From Tyto alba (Eukaryota > Chordata > Aves > Strigiformes > Tytonidae): 64,000 bases of DNA. Below are positions 39,106-51,460 of this stretch, piece by piece. The position numbers and the translations under genes are program-made. Location: NCBI RefSeq assembly GCF_018691265.1, contig NW_024881313.1, positions 14,811,518 through 14,875,517 on the forward strand. The letters run 5' to 3'. Position 1 is the first letter of the stretch, and every line of letters begins with the position of its first letter. The notes beneath the pieces are model-generated. The model worked only from the letters and a program-made list of their open reading frames with translations, was not told the origin of the DNA and did not search any database.

Positions 39106-42100
39106 ACTTGTAAACCACAGCAAGTCTTACCAGTTATTTTGGATCTACAACTGTTAAGGTTGGAAGTTGCTTTACTGGCCATAGAGAAGGGGAAAAGAAA
39201 GAGAAAGAAAAAAAAAAAAAATCACCTCTGTTTAATGCTATTTTCCTCCCCCTATCTTATATACCAACATAAAAGAAATGTGCAAAACATCAAGGCAGCA
39301 GTTTTTAGTTAACCTACCAGATTAACAGACGTGAGATAAAGCTGAGCAACTATTTCAGAGAAAGAAGCTGGGCAGAGTGGAATAAAGAGCTATGTGGTCT
39401 GGTAGTCTCAAGATCACAAACACCATACTGAAACGTTCTCATTTGCATTAGTGCACTTCGCCACACTTTCAAATTACCACCAGCTTTTTCAACAGTGCTC
39501 TAAATCTCTACATTCATGAGTTCCTTCTAGTTTTCCCTTGTAAAAAAAATACAGTATTAAAATATTCTGAGTATTCTGTTTAAGCAGTCCATGCACAATA
39601 AAATCTACTGGACAATCACCTGAGTCGACATTAATGAGCAGGTATCTTTGGGCTTTTAAGAAGGCAGAGCTAACAGTTAAATATTTAAATATGTCAGAGT
39701 CTACGTATCTACAGAATCTAAATATGTCAGAGTCCATCTTAGAGCTGACTGCAAGCTTATAAAGATGTAAAGACTATTACAAGCTGGAGAAAACCTTGTG
39801 ATGTTTGTTTTATCACAAAGACCACGATCTAGATGAATTAGACAGCAGTTTGATAGCATGACTTTTAAAAGTCTCTATAGCTTATTGCTTTTAAACAAAT
39901 AATGTGAGTAGTAAATTTGAAATACAGGTATTTTATCAAGTAAAAAGCCCTAGGTCTATATGTAGCATAGTCTGAATATTAAAAGACACCCTTTCAATGT
40001 GAACCAGCACCTTATGCCCTTGAGATTATGGACTGAATACTAAGGCAGATGGAAACTGCAGAGAGGAACATAAAAAGTTACAGATGTGCACAGACTAAGA
40101 AGTGCAGCTGTATGTGTAATAACGCAAGGCAAACCGGTCTCAGAGATGATTTCCGCTTTCACACCTTCCACTCACCTTTATCATATGGAAATACCTGAGT
40201 GACCTGACAGGTCTCTTGAATCAACTCTAGTGAGTAAAATTAGCTTCTGCTCTCACTAAAATACTTTCTATATTAAAAAAGGACACCACAGAACAACAGC
40301 TATCGCTTTGTACCATTTGGTTACAGGAAAGTCAGGTACTTTTTAAAATAGGTTATTTGTGGCCTGCAAGTTCAACAGTGCTGAAGGAAATTCCGAGCCT
40401 TAACAGAATTAAGACACTGTTAGACAATACAGTAGTCTATTAGGAACATATGAAAAGAGTGCCTGCTATTACAATTCTTTTATCTTTGTTGGAAAATGCT
40501 CAATTTCACCTTAAAAGTGGAATGCAGTCCCTTAGCCTTCAGGTGCTTTTTCTTTATGAATATATCAAAGATGCAATTATGCTCTTTTTCAGGCTTTGTC
40601 ATCCCCCACTGAGCAAGATAAATTTCTTAAGTCCCCTGTTTTATAATAAAATTAACCAAGAAAGACACAGATAAGATCAGCAAGTTGCTGCACCTCTTCC
40701 TGCAAACTCATTCGCCTCAAGCAGAATCCACCAGAACATGTTCCAGATGAAGTCTCCTTAGTGAGTTATAAGATGACACTCACAATTCCCTACTGCTACC
40801 AAAATATTTTGCTTCATGTATCTAGAATGCCATTTCCCTTCCTCAGAGCGGCATCGCACCGCGGGTTACTGCTGTCATTCTGCGCAAGCGAGTCACAGAG
40901 TGGCTTTCTCCTTAGCTGTCATCTCCTACAAATGAGTCACTACTTTGCCGTGAAACTTCTTAGCTCATAAATCCGTCCCCACTACTCAACTTCTCCCAGT
41001 CACCTGTATTTTACTGTAACCCTATGCAATGATAAGGCTTCCCCACTTTCCATCATTAGCATGCTCCAACTTCCCGAGACAGAACTACTGAAATTTTTAA
41101 CAAGGTCTTCTATCTTACCAAAGGCAGATACTAATTTAGTCTGACATATGCTACTTCTCATAAATCCATTTACATGTATTACACTTTTCCATTTGCCTCC
41201 CTGCCTTTGAGTCTTTTAAAAGTTTTTGCTTTGCTGTAGAAAAAAACCCAAGATTAATAACTTTCAAGCTGCCAGAACCACCTCTTCTCTACTTTCTGAA
41301 AAATAGCTACTGCATTTGCTCTTCTGCAGTTAAATACCATTTCTATTTTGATAGTGTTCTATTTGTTTTGAAATGTTTGCTACAAGACCTTCTAAAATAC
41401 AGCTTCTTTCACCCAACCACCTACAAACCTGAGCACCAGGAACTTCTAGGTTTCATCTTCATTTCACTATAAGAATTTCCACTGTATGGGTCTCCACCTG
41501 GATACCTTTATTTCACTCTTAATCCTGACTCCCTGCTCAACATGACCAGCTGCACCAAAAATGAAGGCAAAATGTTAATACAGACTGGGGATGATAGCTC
41601 TGATTGTAACCTCATGCTCACTGCATAATGCCCAGCTTCTCTTCTTGTTTCATTTTGAATGGATAAACAGCTTTTCACTACTTGAATTATTTTCCTTTAC
41701 AAGGTCAAACTCAGCTTGACTGCTGGCAACACTTCTTATTCACACTTAAGACGTTTGAACTCTATGACAGTCTTCATTTTTTGAACCAACCACTTCTGCC
41801 ACTCCTTGCAAGTTCTTGGCTAGCTTCTGATATTCTCTTTGGCTGGCTTTACTTCTGATTAGGTCTGCAATTATTCTGCTTGTGTATTCTGCTTTTTCTT
41901 GGGATGCAAATCCTACGCACATTTTCTAACTCTGATTCAAAGAGGTTCTAAGAACCCCACCATTAGCTCCCTCTGCTATTTGATTCAACTAATCTCAAAC
42001 CATTTCCCTGGCATTTCTCAGTCTGCATTTTTAAAATTCAAAACCTTTAATTGGAAACCCCTTTCAATCTAAACCACATAAACTTCTGATGCCAATTATT

Positions 42101-43337
42101 CAATCTAAACTTAGTTTCTACAAACAGCTCTTCTGGAATGTCCTCTATGCTTATAAAACCCAGCTTAAAGCAACATTATTTCTTTTTAGTTCAGTAACTG
42201 TGTGTGAACATTACATCCAGGAGTATCCGGTCCCTAGAATTAGCAGTGAAATTATGACCTATAGAAGAGTTCAAGTCTCCACAGCATATTGTGGCAGGCG
42301 AGTAACTTTATTCCATCTACTGCATTCCGATAATTCCATGTATACTTCATACAAGAAAACTCTTTTGCACCTGAAATTACTGTGTGTAATTACATCCAGT
42401 GAAAGTATGCAATTCCAACTCAGTAATACACTTCACATACGAGATAACCATGTAGAACACACTGGCCTTTTAATAATCAAAATCGGAACCTGTTCTGGAA
42501 TGCTTTATCCCTTCATTATTGTTCTTTATCTGAGAGCACCCAGTGTTTGAAACCTTCATATTTGGTTCTTGTTCCCTTCCCTTACAAATATATATAAAAG
42601 GTCCTGCTTTTCATAACAAGATCATTCATAACAAATGTAACTAAAATAAAAGACCAGGTCCCAGAAACACTCTATATATCCTATCACCACAACAAAGAAC
42701 CTGGTTTTACATCGTTCTTACAGATAAAGTTAGCATCCCAATCCTTGCGGTACAACACATTTTATTACTACTTAAGTCTGCAGAAATTCCCATACTTCAC
42801 AATACCTGCAAAAAGTATAAGGTCATTTTATGTAGCAAAATACACACATTTCAAGCTACCCAAGAAATAGCTCAGTATGTCAATCTACTTCACAAATCGA
42901 GATTAATGGAATTAATTACCAACTCGCTGACCATTTTACAGAATTCAAATATCAACATAAAGGTTCAATGATTTATTCAACATTACACGAGACAGAGCCT
43001 AAGCCTACTTAATATCTGGTTTCATGCTTTAGTCAAAACTACCATTTACTCCTAATGCTGTAAGCAAAGCATGGACACAGGAGCTAGAGTAGAGAACCAA
43101 ATTTAAGGAAAGGAAAATATTCTTTCAGTTATTTCAGAAGGAAGCTACACATCTCTCTTTATCTGTAAGGTTTCCTTATTAACCTGTTCAAAGATGGACA
43201 GATTTCTCAGATTCTGTAATCATCTTAAATCTGACATAGCCTCGGGATCTTTCTACAAGTTCCACCTTCTACATCTCACTTCATCAAGTGTTCTAGTACC
43301 CACCGGAACTACTTTATTTATAGAATGCCAACTCACT
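39106..43337. other. Intronic sequence; a short duplication and one long open frame
   Basis: AT-rich intron. It contains an imperfect duplication at 39686-39734 and an ATG-initiated open frame of 153 codons at 42089-42550 (+) that resembles no known family. The minus strand of 41250-42500 has the look of a very degraded repeat, but I could not identify it. Confidence 0.4.
39686..39734. repeat. 33-bp-spaced direct repeat
   Basis: The 16-base string TAAATATGTCAGAGTC occurs at 39686-39701 and again at 39719-39734, a spacing of 33 bases. It looks like a small local tandem duplication that has since diverged in between. Confidence 0.7.
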
Positions 43338-43380
43338 GAGGTTGGAAGGGTAATCTGGAGGTCATTTAAATCCAACTCCA
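43338..43380 (-). mobile_element. Short CR1 3'-end fragment
   Basis: The plus strand reads GAGGTTGGAAGGGTAATCTG and then GGAGGTCAT...TCCAACTCC, the antisense of the CR1 3' end seen at 25230-25265 and 37365-37410. Only about 40 bases are recognisable, so this is an old or heavily truncated copy. Confidence 0.6.
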
Positions 43381-46049
43381 TATTCACTTAAGTAAAATAT
43401 GAATAGAGAAATGGCAAGTTTGGAGCCAGGGACAGTACAGTGCTTGTGGATGGGTTACTTCCACTTATGACTTCTATGATCCAAAACAGTTCATCAAAAT
43501 TTTAACAACAACAGGTAAATACCATACTAAATATTGAATCGGGTAAAGAAATATATTCTTTTTCAACCCCAAAACTTGAAAATGTTTCTAAACACACTCT
43601 ATTTTGATGCTTATCAGACAAAGAATAATCATATTGTAGAGAGTAAAAATTTCCAAAGTAATTAGTGTCAGATTGTTTCAGATTCTTTTTTCACCACCAT
43701 TTACATTCCTCAATACATTTTAGTGAGAGAAACGAGGAATAACTAAAAGAAAGACTTGCTCCTTGAGATGATTTTTAATAAGAGAAATCACCATATAGTT
43801 CATAAGGAATTTCAAAACAACTATTAAATACAAATGTCATTTATACTTTACACTAAACTACTGTCACCACACTTGTAAAATCTCTTCAAAGGCTCACTTT
43901 AAAGAGAGAGAGAAGCACAAATTCCGATTCCTGAAGACCACTTGAACAAAACACAATCTGGAAAACTGAATTGTTGTAGGGTGTAAGATTCAGTCATGCT
44001 GCACAACAAAAGAGAGGAAGAACATAAGAGGCATGGCCACTACAGATCACAATCCCTGCGTATAATATTACCTGAAGCATGGAAGAGCCATTTGCTATAT
44101 CCCTTCCGTTCGTGTTACCCTCTTTCCCAACTCAAAGTCTGCAGAGAGGTCCCTTCACCACCACTTCACCCTGAGGAAGCTTTATGAAACCCTAAAAACT
44201 ACAGCAGCAGCAGCTTAGGCTAAAACCCCTCCCTGCACCATAAGTGACCCATTATCTTCCATACAGTCACATACTGCCCAACCCGCTCCAATCCCTTAGT
44301 CGGGCAGGGCCAAGTCAGCCGAGCAGAAGGAGGCTCAGCAGGAGACACCAATTGCTGTTAACAGCTTTAAATAGTTTAACACGTACCTGGTGCCAGAAAC
44401 AGGGCACTAACTGAAGATGCAGCCATCAGCTATCAAGATATCAGACATGCTGGACTTGGAGAGAGGAGAAGAGGTGAACATTACTCTTCCATCCTAATTC
44501 TATCCAGGATAGAGGAAGCATGGTTCAAAAAGGACTATGATTTGGACAATCAATAAATTTCCATTTGCTAGAATGTGGTAAGCCACGAGATAATGAATTT
44601 TGCACCACTGGCAAACTTTGTTCAATTAGTCCGCAATGTTTACGAAGCCACATATAACCCAGCCCTCAGGAAACCCTGCAAAACGCGACAAAAGGCCAAT
44701 AAATCACCAAGCTTCTGCTTTTTTTGTGTGTAAAAATGTATCCCAACAGAGTATTTTTTTCCTCATCACATTTACTTAACTTTTTCACCTCTTATGCTTG
44801 CCTTGGAAAGTTTCAGTTCTATCGCTGAGCAGAAACACAGTACCTCAACACAAGAATGGGTCAGTGATGTTAAAGGCCACTATACCACTATAGAAACACT
44901 CGTATCAACTTCTATATGAACGTACACATCCCTTGTTTAGCAACACACTCATGCCCGCTGCCACTAACAGCACCAACTCTTGGGCCCTTTTAGACTATTT
45001 TTTATTGAACGGCGCCAAGCTGACTTAGGCTCCCACAGACACACACAACTGCTCACGTCAGAGATGCCACAATCCAAATTCCTAGAAACTCTCCAAGCCT
45101 GCAGTGGCCTCGGGGCATCCACCTACTCCTACAGGGACTTTCAACGGAGACGAGATCAGCAAACATACCCTATAATCCTAGCACAGAGCAAATGGCCCAT
45201 GGACCACGGCATCCGCGAGAGCAAAATTACAGACTGTAACAGAGTAGGACTTCCTGCATCTGTTGACTTGAGTCTTTATAGAGAGTTTCTCAATAACTGA
45301 GTCTTTTTCCTGCTTGGGAGATGAACAAAATTCAATCTTTATCAGTTTGATGAGTAAGATTTTATTTATTCATCCTTCTGTCTGTACTTCATTAGTTCTC
45401 ATAGTCCACAACACTTTCCCTAAAAGGACAGAAAGGATTCCCTCTAGTTGTAACTGAAATCTCTTTGCTCTTCAGTCTCACCACTCTTTTAATTTACTTC
45501 TTACACATTTACCTGAAAAATCCCTTGGGAAAATAGTTCAAAGATGTTTATCTAAACCTGTTGAGATCTTCAAGTAACAACTTTATGGCAATAACTACCC
45601 ACTCATTTCACAGGTTACACATTCAAATGCCAATTTTGTTAATTATTTCAGAGCTGACCTGTCGGAGAATGGAGGTACAATACTGTGAAACCAGTGCTAA
45701 ACATCTAGAGTTTGGCTTGGACTTTTCACATCACTATCTAGCAGAGTAGTTAAGTACATATTGCTTCATTTTAATGAAAACAAATCAGTTTTCAACAGTT
45801 CAGAAAATATTCCTGCATTGTTTAGCATTTTCTTCTCAGTTACACTACATATGAGATGATGTTCAGGAAAGTATTAGTGAAACCAGTTATGCCCACTGAC
45901 ACACAAAATTGCCTAGAACAGAAAAAATACTTAAATAATTGCTGTCCATTCAGCTAGCAAGCATCGTCCCCAGGTAACGGGCGGGTACAGGGAGTGATCA
46001 GGTAAATTCATCCACTAGCACTGTGTGAGGGGACAGAACACAGGTCCCC
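43381..46049. other. Intronic sequence without recognised features
   Basis: AT-rich intron of PPP1R9A. No repeat ends, exon-like blocks or RNA genes are recognised. Confidence 0.5.
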
Positions 46050-46350
46050 CTTGCCCTCTGTGCTGCTCACTGACACCTATGTCCTCTGGGCAGAAACCGC
46101 TCGCCGGAGCCAGCCCACGACCTCTGAGCAGCACGCCGAGGCGGCGGTGCTGTCAGAGAGGCAGCGCGGGAGCCCGGCGACCCGGGAGCCCCCGAGCACC
46201 CACCGGCGGATTCTCCAGCCGCCCTTGCCCGGGTGGGTCCCTGCCGCGGCGGCGTGGCCGGGCAGCGCCCCGTCACCGCTGGCAGCCTGCCGGGGCTTAG
46301 GCTGCTCGACACCGCCGAGGGAATTAAGAGCGCTGCAGAAAAAAAGGGAG
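46050..46350. promoter_or_regulatory. Small intronic CpG island
   Basis: About 300 bases are dense in CpG (for example GCGGCGGTG, GCGCGGGAG, CCGCGGCGGCG) inside an otherwise AT-rich intron, about 2.1 kb downstream of the first coding exon. It could be an alternative PPP1R9A promoter, an enhancer, or the start of an antisense RNA. Orientation is undetermined. The 198-codon plus-strand frame across it starts at TTG and resembles no protein I know. Confidence 0.6.
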
Positions 46351-48498
46351 GAAGGCTCGAGAAGCAGCTTTTCAATTTCCACAACTTTCGCTGCACTTCT
46401 TTCTCCTAGCGCAAGCCTTCCACATGGTCTCACGTCTGTTTCCCCATGCGACCAACAGATTGCAGGCACTGGAGGCACCCGGGACAAAAAGCAGGGGATC
46501 TCCCAAACCTCCCAATCCCTCCTACACTGTTCCCTCTCAATGCAGCTTTTATTCTGTTTTCTTCCTATCTACAATATAGATGCTAAAATAATTAAAGCAA
46601 TGATTCTTTTGCTTTGGATAAGCTTGTTAAGAGTGCTTGATGCTTAAAACCATGACAAATGTACTCTTTTATTATTCACACAAATGACTTTTAGAGCATT
46701 TTCCTGATGGGCCAATATTATTACTTGATAATATGTAATCTAAAGTGAACATAGCATGAAAAACTTGAGAAGAAAAGAAAAATTTCATAGCTAAATAATT
46801 GAAAAAATACTCTTACAGCACTTGGCATGACAGCACGATTCACACAGATGACAGCAATATACTGAAGTAAGGATGTCACTGTTAGCTCATTCAAAACAGG
46901 AACAGCAGAAAAATCTGACCATCTCAAAAATAAAATCAGTGGAGTCACCCTATGGATTCTTATCTGCTGGAACCGTAATAAATACGATAAAGCAAATCTC
47001 TGCACATAATCTAGACATCATCTTTCAGAAGAGAGAACATCATCTTGTCTCCTAGTATAGCCTGAGCAGGAAGGCAGTGGGGGGGGGCAACTTCCATAAT
47101 CTTTTGTAATAAAGCTTTTCTCTGCTTCATCTCCAAAAAAAATGCAGAAAAAACAGATAGTTTAATTATGGGAGTAATCTAGAGGAAGCACAAACACTGT
47201 TAGAATTTTTGGTCCATGACGCAAGCCTGAATAAAATACTAACAAAACAAAATTTAAAAATCCATTATCTTGGCATGCAATATTTTGTTTCAGTGTAAAA
47301 AATGGTCTTTTCGAAGCATGAAGAACACAAGGCCATTTCCCTCCAGCCCCAATAAACAGATGTGAAAATCTGGTTGCTTCATTCAGATGAAAATTTCCTA
47401 ATACAAACATGCATCTTATCTTAACTTAAACCACAGATGGTGTAAAGGCAGATTTTGTAAATCACATTACTTCAAGTTTTATAGTGAAACTTCTGCTCGT
47501 TGACTTAGTAATTTTTGTTGCTAAACTCATACAATGAAAATATAGTCTATTTCAGTTACATGTTTTTCATTTTAAAATGTTTAGATTTCAAGTACTCCAC
47601 GATATATGGCTGTTTCAAGAGCCATTTCTGGAAAAATTACTGGGTTTGAATTTTCCATTTGAGACCACATGCACTAAAGAACAACTTGGAAGTAAAATAC
47701 TTTTATACTTAATCCTGAGACTCAGCCATGAAAAGACGGTACAACAAAACATGACTAGTTATTCCTTCCTGAACTGAAAGTACCTGAAGCAACATTCTTA
47801 GCTGAAATTTCAGAGTACTTAAGAACAAACCAAAAAGCCATGTGAGAAACCCACCCTTCATTAGGTATTTCAGTCAACTGACTTCTGCCTTTTTGTAGCA
47901 CTGAGATAAACTAGATACACATCTATTAATGTTTTGAAGTTTTAAAAAAAGTGATGATACTACTAGAAAACCTGCTACTAATTCAGACACAGAATATTAA
48001 CAGCCCTCTTCTAGTGAGACAGAATCACACTGTATTTCATGACACACTGTTTAAATACAGGGACTTTAAAGAACATCTGATGGGAGCTGAAAAAGAGCCA
48101 TTCAATCTAAAGAAGCTGCGATTTCAAATGAAAAAGAAATACAAGCAGCACAAAGCCACCCAATACCCACTTCTACATTTCACCATGTGATTACAGTTCA
48201 GTCATATAAGTCAAAACATGCATGTCAAAATTCTCAAACTTCACAGACCCAGCTGTCATTCTCAATTTCTACTGGCTTAGTCAGCCATGGAGTAGTCTAG
48301 GAAATGACACAAGCTCATCAGAGCTCAGCTTCCCCTCTTAATTTAAGATTACTCTTGCTGGCTGACTGTAATAAAAATGTGTACCAAAAGATCCTCTGCA
48401 ATCTTTTCAGAGCTAAGATCAGCTGTCAAAATCTCCTTCAAATAAAGTTGCATTTGAAAATGAACCAAACTGCAGAAGAAGAACATAGGAAACTTTAC
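46351..48498 (-). other. Start of the large PPP1R9A intron
   Basis: This is AT-rich intronic sequence immediately after the donor at 48498. The coding frame stays open to a stop at 48349-48351, adding 49 non-neurabin residues if the intron were retained. No other feature is seen. Confidence 0.6.
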
Positions 48499-48501
48499 CT
48501 T
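48493..48501 (-). other. PPP1R9A: Splice donor of the first coding exon
   Basis: Read on the minus strand the site is AAG|GTAAAG, a near-consensus U1 target. The last exonic base is 48499 and the intronic GT is 48498-48497. It falls exactly where the neurabin homology stops, after APIK, leaving the reading frame in phase 0. Confidence 0.9.
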
Positions 48502-49965
48502 GATTGGAGCACGGCTAAACTGTATTTTTCTGTTGGCTGGGATTTCATCTTCATCTGGCAATCCATTAATTTCAGAATATTCCATATCAGGTTCGTAACA
48601 GTTATTCTCATCACTGTCATCCTGATCATCCTGTTCCGTACCTGTCTCTCCCCAGTCAGAATTATATCTCGATCGTACCCGATACACATTGTAGTCAGAG
48701 TGCATGTACACATGGGAACTCTGAAAATTATTCACATCTTCACGCACTTCTTTTTCACTTGCCTCATCATAATGGGATTCAGTAGCATCTGAAACAGCAT
48801 CTGTGGCAAAATCACCACTTGAAGCTACATTTCTTGGTAACTCTGCAGCTTCGGGTCTATCAAAGATACCCTCTGCATGTTCCGACTGTTCCTTTTGTTG
48901 CAACAAAACTTCTGTCTCTGTTTTTGACTTACTCCTAGGACAGCTGTCCGCAGATCTTTCACTGTCAAGCGCGTTGACCAAATCCCGCTGACTCGCTGCA
49001 GAGCTCTCAACAGAATCTGCACATGTCTCTGAAGTCTTCTTTATTTCTTCAGTAGTTTTTGAGCCTGCTGAAGTGCCTGTGGACGTCTTCTGTCTTGGTG
49101 CTGAAGGCACGCTACTCTGCTGAGAGTTCTCAACAGACATCACGCCTGTACTCTGTTTGGCTGGGGGAGACCACGTGCTGGCATCTTTCAAAGGACTGAA
49201 GCCCTCAAGGTTTGAAACCGGGGAAGAGATATTGGCAACAGTAGACGAGAGGTTCAGCGGATAGTGACCCGTTACAGAGTACTCTTCGTTGTTTTCTGAC
49301 TTTTCTACAACGATTACGTTGTGTGAGTCAGTGTTTTCAAAAACTGCACTGAGCTGACTCACAGTTGGAGAGACAGTCTCAGTCCTTGGGCTAAGACTGT
49401 CCAGTGAATCAGTGCTGCCTCTGTGAGACTTAGAGCTGCACCACTCATCTGGAAGCTCACTGGAAACAACTTTCTCTTTCTTTGGGGAATAGCGATTGGA
49501 ATGTCCCGTTTCATGAGCATTTCGCTCAAACATCTTCCGAGTTTCAGTAAACTTGGAATAGGAAGGACCATCATGGATAGTATCAAACCTACTAATCCTT
49601 TCTGAGACAGATGATTCCAATTTTACAATTGAACCATCCGCTTTTTCTACAAATTCTTTGGGCCTAATTCGTCTTTGAGGTGATGGAGGGCCACCCTTCC
49701 CCCTGTTTTTAGGGGTAACTCCAGCACTTTCAGTGGGCTCCATGCCCATCTGCATAAATAAGTTCTTAATCCTATTGACATTTGAGCCATATTTCCTTCC
49801 CCTGCTTTGCAAGGCCTCTCCTTCCTCTTTTGCTTTTTGGTCTTCATCTGATTTCGGTTTGTCAAAGGTGCTTTTCAGTGCCTGGAACTCAGTCCTGTAA
49901 GCATTCCTGTGAGGAGAGGCACTTCGGAGGGTTGATCTTTCTCCTGAAGACTCCGTTTTCATCAT
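48499..49965 (-). CDS. PPP1R9A: Neurabin-1, first coding exon (residues 1-489)
   Basis: Neurabin-1 is a neuronal scaffold that binds F-actin and targets protein phosphatase 1 (PP1) to dendritic spines and the cortical cytoskeleton. The 489 codons start at a tandem ATG-ATG; the first has A at -3, and the following residues (KTESSGER, then SASPHRNAYRTEFQALKS) are the conserved neurabin N terminus. Residues 1 to about 145 correspond to the family's F-actin-binding region, including NRIKNLFMQMG at 64-74. Residues from about 230 to 415 are Ser/Thr-rich and divergent. Conservation resumes at 416-489, with an acidic stretch and the PP1-docking motif KIQF at 480-483, followed by Ser484, the equivalent of the PKA site next to KIKF in rat neurabin. 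The exon ends after Lys489 at AAG|GTAAAG, phase 0. PDZ, coiled-coil and SAM domains are encoded outside the window. There is no internal stop or frameshift. The open frame runs 49 codons into the intron, but those residues are not neurabin-like. Confidence 0.95.
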
Positions 49966-49991
49966 CTTTACTCCAGAAGTGCAAAACCAGT

Positions 49992-49997
49992 TTACAT
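49992..49997 (-). promoter_or_regulatory. Minimal start-stop uORF (ATG-TAA)
   Basis: The minus strand reads ACT ATG TAA ACTG, a start codon followed directly by a stop codon, with 26 bases between the TAA and the main ATG. Start-stop elements are known in other mRNAs to stall ribosomes and reduce downstream translation. Whether this one is used is unknown; the context at -3 is A. Confidence 0.6.
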
Positions 49998-50059
49998 AGT
50001 TTCTGCAGTACCGCCCTCAGTAGTCTGTCACAGCTGAGAGTCTGCTTGAGGAGTGTTTC

Positions 50060-50089
50060 TCAGGGGGCACTGCCCTTCAGCAGGGCCAT
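50060..50089 (-). promoter_or_regulatory. Upstream ORF of 9 codons in the PPP1R9A leader
   Basis: ATG at 50089-50087, then nine codons (MALLKGSAP) and TGA at 50062-50060. The ATG is followed by G at +4 and has G at -3 (GAGTATGG), so initiation is plausible. It ends 94 bases before the main ATG, which would permit reinitiation. Function is inferred from position only. Confidence 0.6.
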
Positions 50090-50205
50090 ACTCGACAGAA
50101 GATCTGGAGGCAAGTATCTAAACACACACAGTCAATTCTACCAAAGCAGCGCAACTGAGGACCCTCGAGAACAACTGCTGATTTAACCTGCAATAGAAAG
50201 GAGGG

Positions 50206-50799
50206 TTTTCTGAATCATACCAGGTACTTCTTTAAATGTAAGCCACAATTTCCATTTATGGTTGACGCGTTTACAAAACAGTTGTAAAAAAAAAAGAAAA
50301 AAAAATCCAAAACAACCTAACAATACACAGACACATGAAAACTTGTCATTACAAAGTTTTTCAAACTGATGGTTGCATTATTTGTAATCATCCCATAGTG
50401 AAAGGATGGATTATTGCATCTTACCATTGAAAGTATCGTATCGTGTCATAAACATGCACGCCAAGGAAAGCCAACGTCAAAAGAAAAATAACACTACTTC
50501 TGTGTTAATGAACTTGTCTAAAAAATCTGATAAAAAAATAAATCCCAAAATCAAAACTCTGAGTTACTTACATCTAACTACAAAGTAATTCATGCAAACG
50601 TGATGGTTGTGGTTCCCTGAGGCACTGCAAGACACCCTTGCTCTCTCAAGAGAAACCTAATGGTAGAAATACCATCAAATGTAATACACTTAGAAAGGCA
50701 AATTAAACAGTAGCTCGAGGGAATAAGAAAAACGGCACCCGAAGTTAACAACCTCCGTTGACACGGTAAAGAAAGTGAAATGCACTTAGAGAAAGTTGC
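50206..50799 (-). other. 5' leader intron, AT-rich part
   Basis: Between the acceptor at 50188 and the CpG island lies ordinary AT-rich sequence with an A-rich stretch around 50286-50307. I see no gene or repeat family in it. Confidence 0.5.
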
Positions 50800-51460
50800 C
50801 CCTTGTCACGGGCAACGGTTTTAGCCCCTGGAAGAGCCCGGGGGGTGCTCAAGGAGGAGCTGCAGAAGCGGAGGCAGGGGCCGGCTCCGCTCCCATCCGC
50901 CGGCCGGGGGGGGGGGGGCTCGCCGGGGCCGCTGGGCGGGAGCAGCGGGGCTCCCCGGCCCCGGCGGCCGCCCCCGGCCCCCGCACGCCGGCCCAGGGCC
51001 GCCCGGGGCTCGCCGCCAGCCAGACCCCTCCGCCTCGCCGGCCGTGCCTCCTCCCCAGCCCGCGCCCCGCCGCGACGGGGCCGCCCCATCTTGGGCGCTG
51101 CAACAGCCGGCGCCCGTGCCGAGGCGGAGAACCCCGCCGCCCCTGCCCGAGCCGGGGACGCGATCGCCACGGCCGATCAAAAAGGCCACACGGCAGCGGC
51201 TCCCGGCGAGACCCGCCGCTCCCGCTGAAGGCAATAAACTTAACCCGAGAGGACGGCGCCGGAGCCCCTGCGGCGGCTCCTCCCCGGGCGGCCGCGCCGC
51301 GGGGCCCCGGGGCGGCTGCACCTTGCGGCGGGGCAGAGCCCGGGCAGCCGCCCGCCGCCCCCCCCCCCCGCGCCGCCGGGCCCCGGGAAACAAAAGCCCG
51401 GTGACAGCGCGGCTCCCCCCGCGGAGCCCGGCGCCTCTCCCGCCGAGCGCACACGCCGCC

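Larger units (their letters stand above)
49966..50187 (-). other. PPP1R9A: 5' UTR part of the first coding exon, with its splice acceptor
   Basis: On the minus strand a pyrimidine-rich tract ending in TTGCAG (50188-50205) forms a strong 3' splice site, so the exon probably begins at 50187. The 222 bases to the ATG contain two upstream ATGs, at 50089 and 49997, both closed before the main start. A spliced leader joining a promoter-proximal noncoding exon fits the CpG island lying 0.6 kb further upstream. The acceptor is inferred from sequence only; a transcript could also begin inside this segment. Confidence 0.75.

Noticed and set aside
39150..39190. Possible extra CR1 3' end (TTAAGGTTGGAAG)
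   Set aside because: Only about 13 bases match; too short to call.
46051..46647. 198-codon plus-strand frame across the intronic CpG island
   Set aside because: It starts at TTG, is low-complexity in the GC-rich half, and resembles no known protein.
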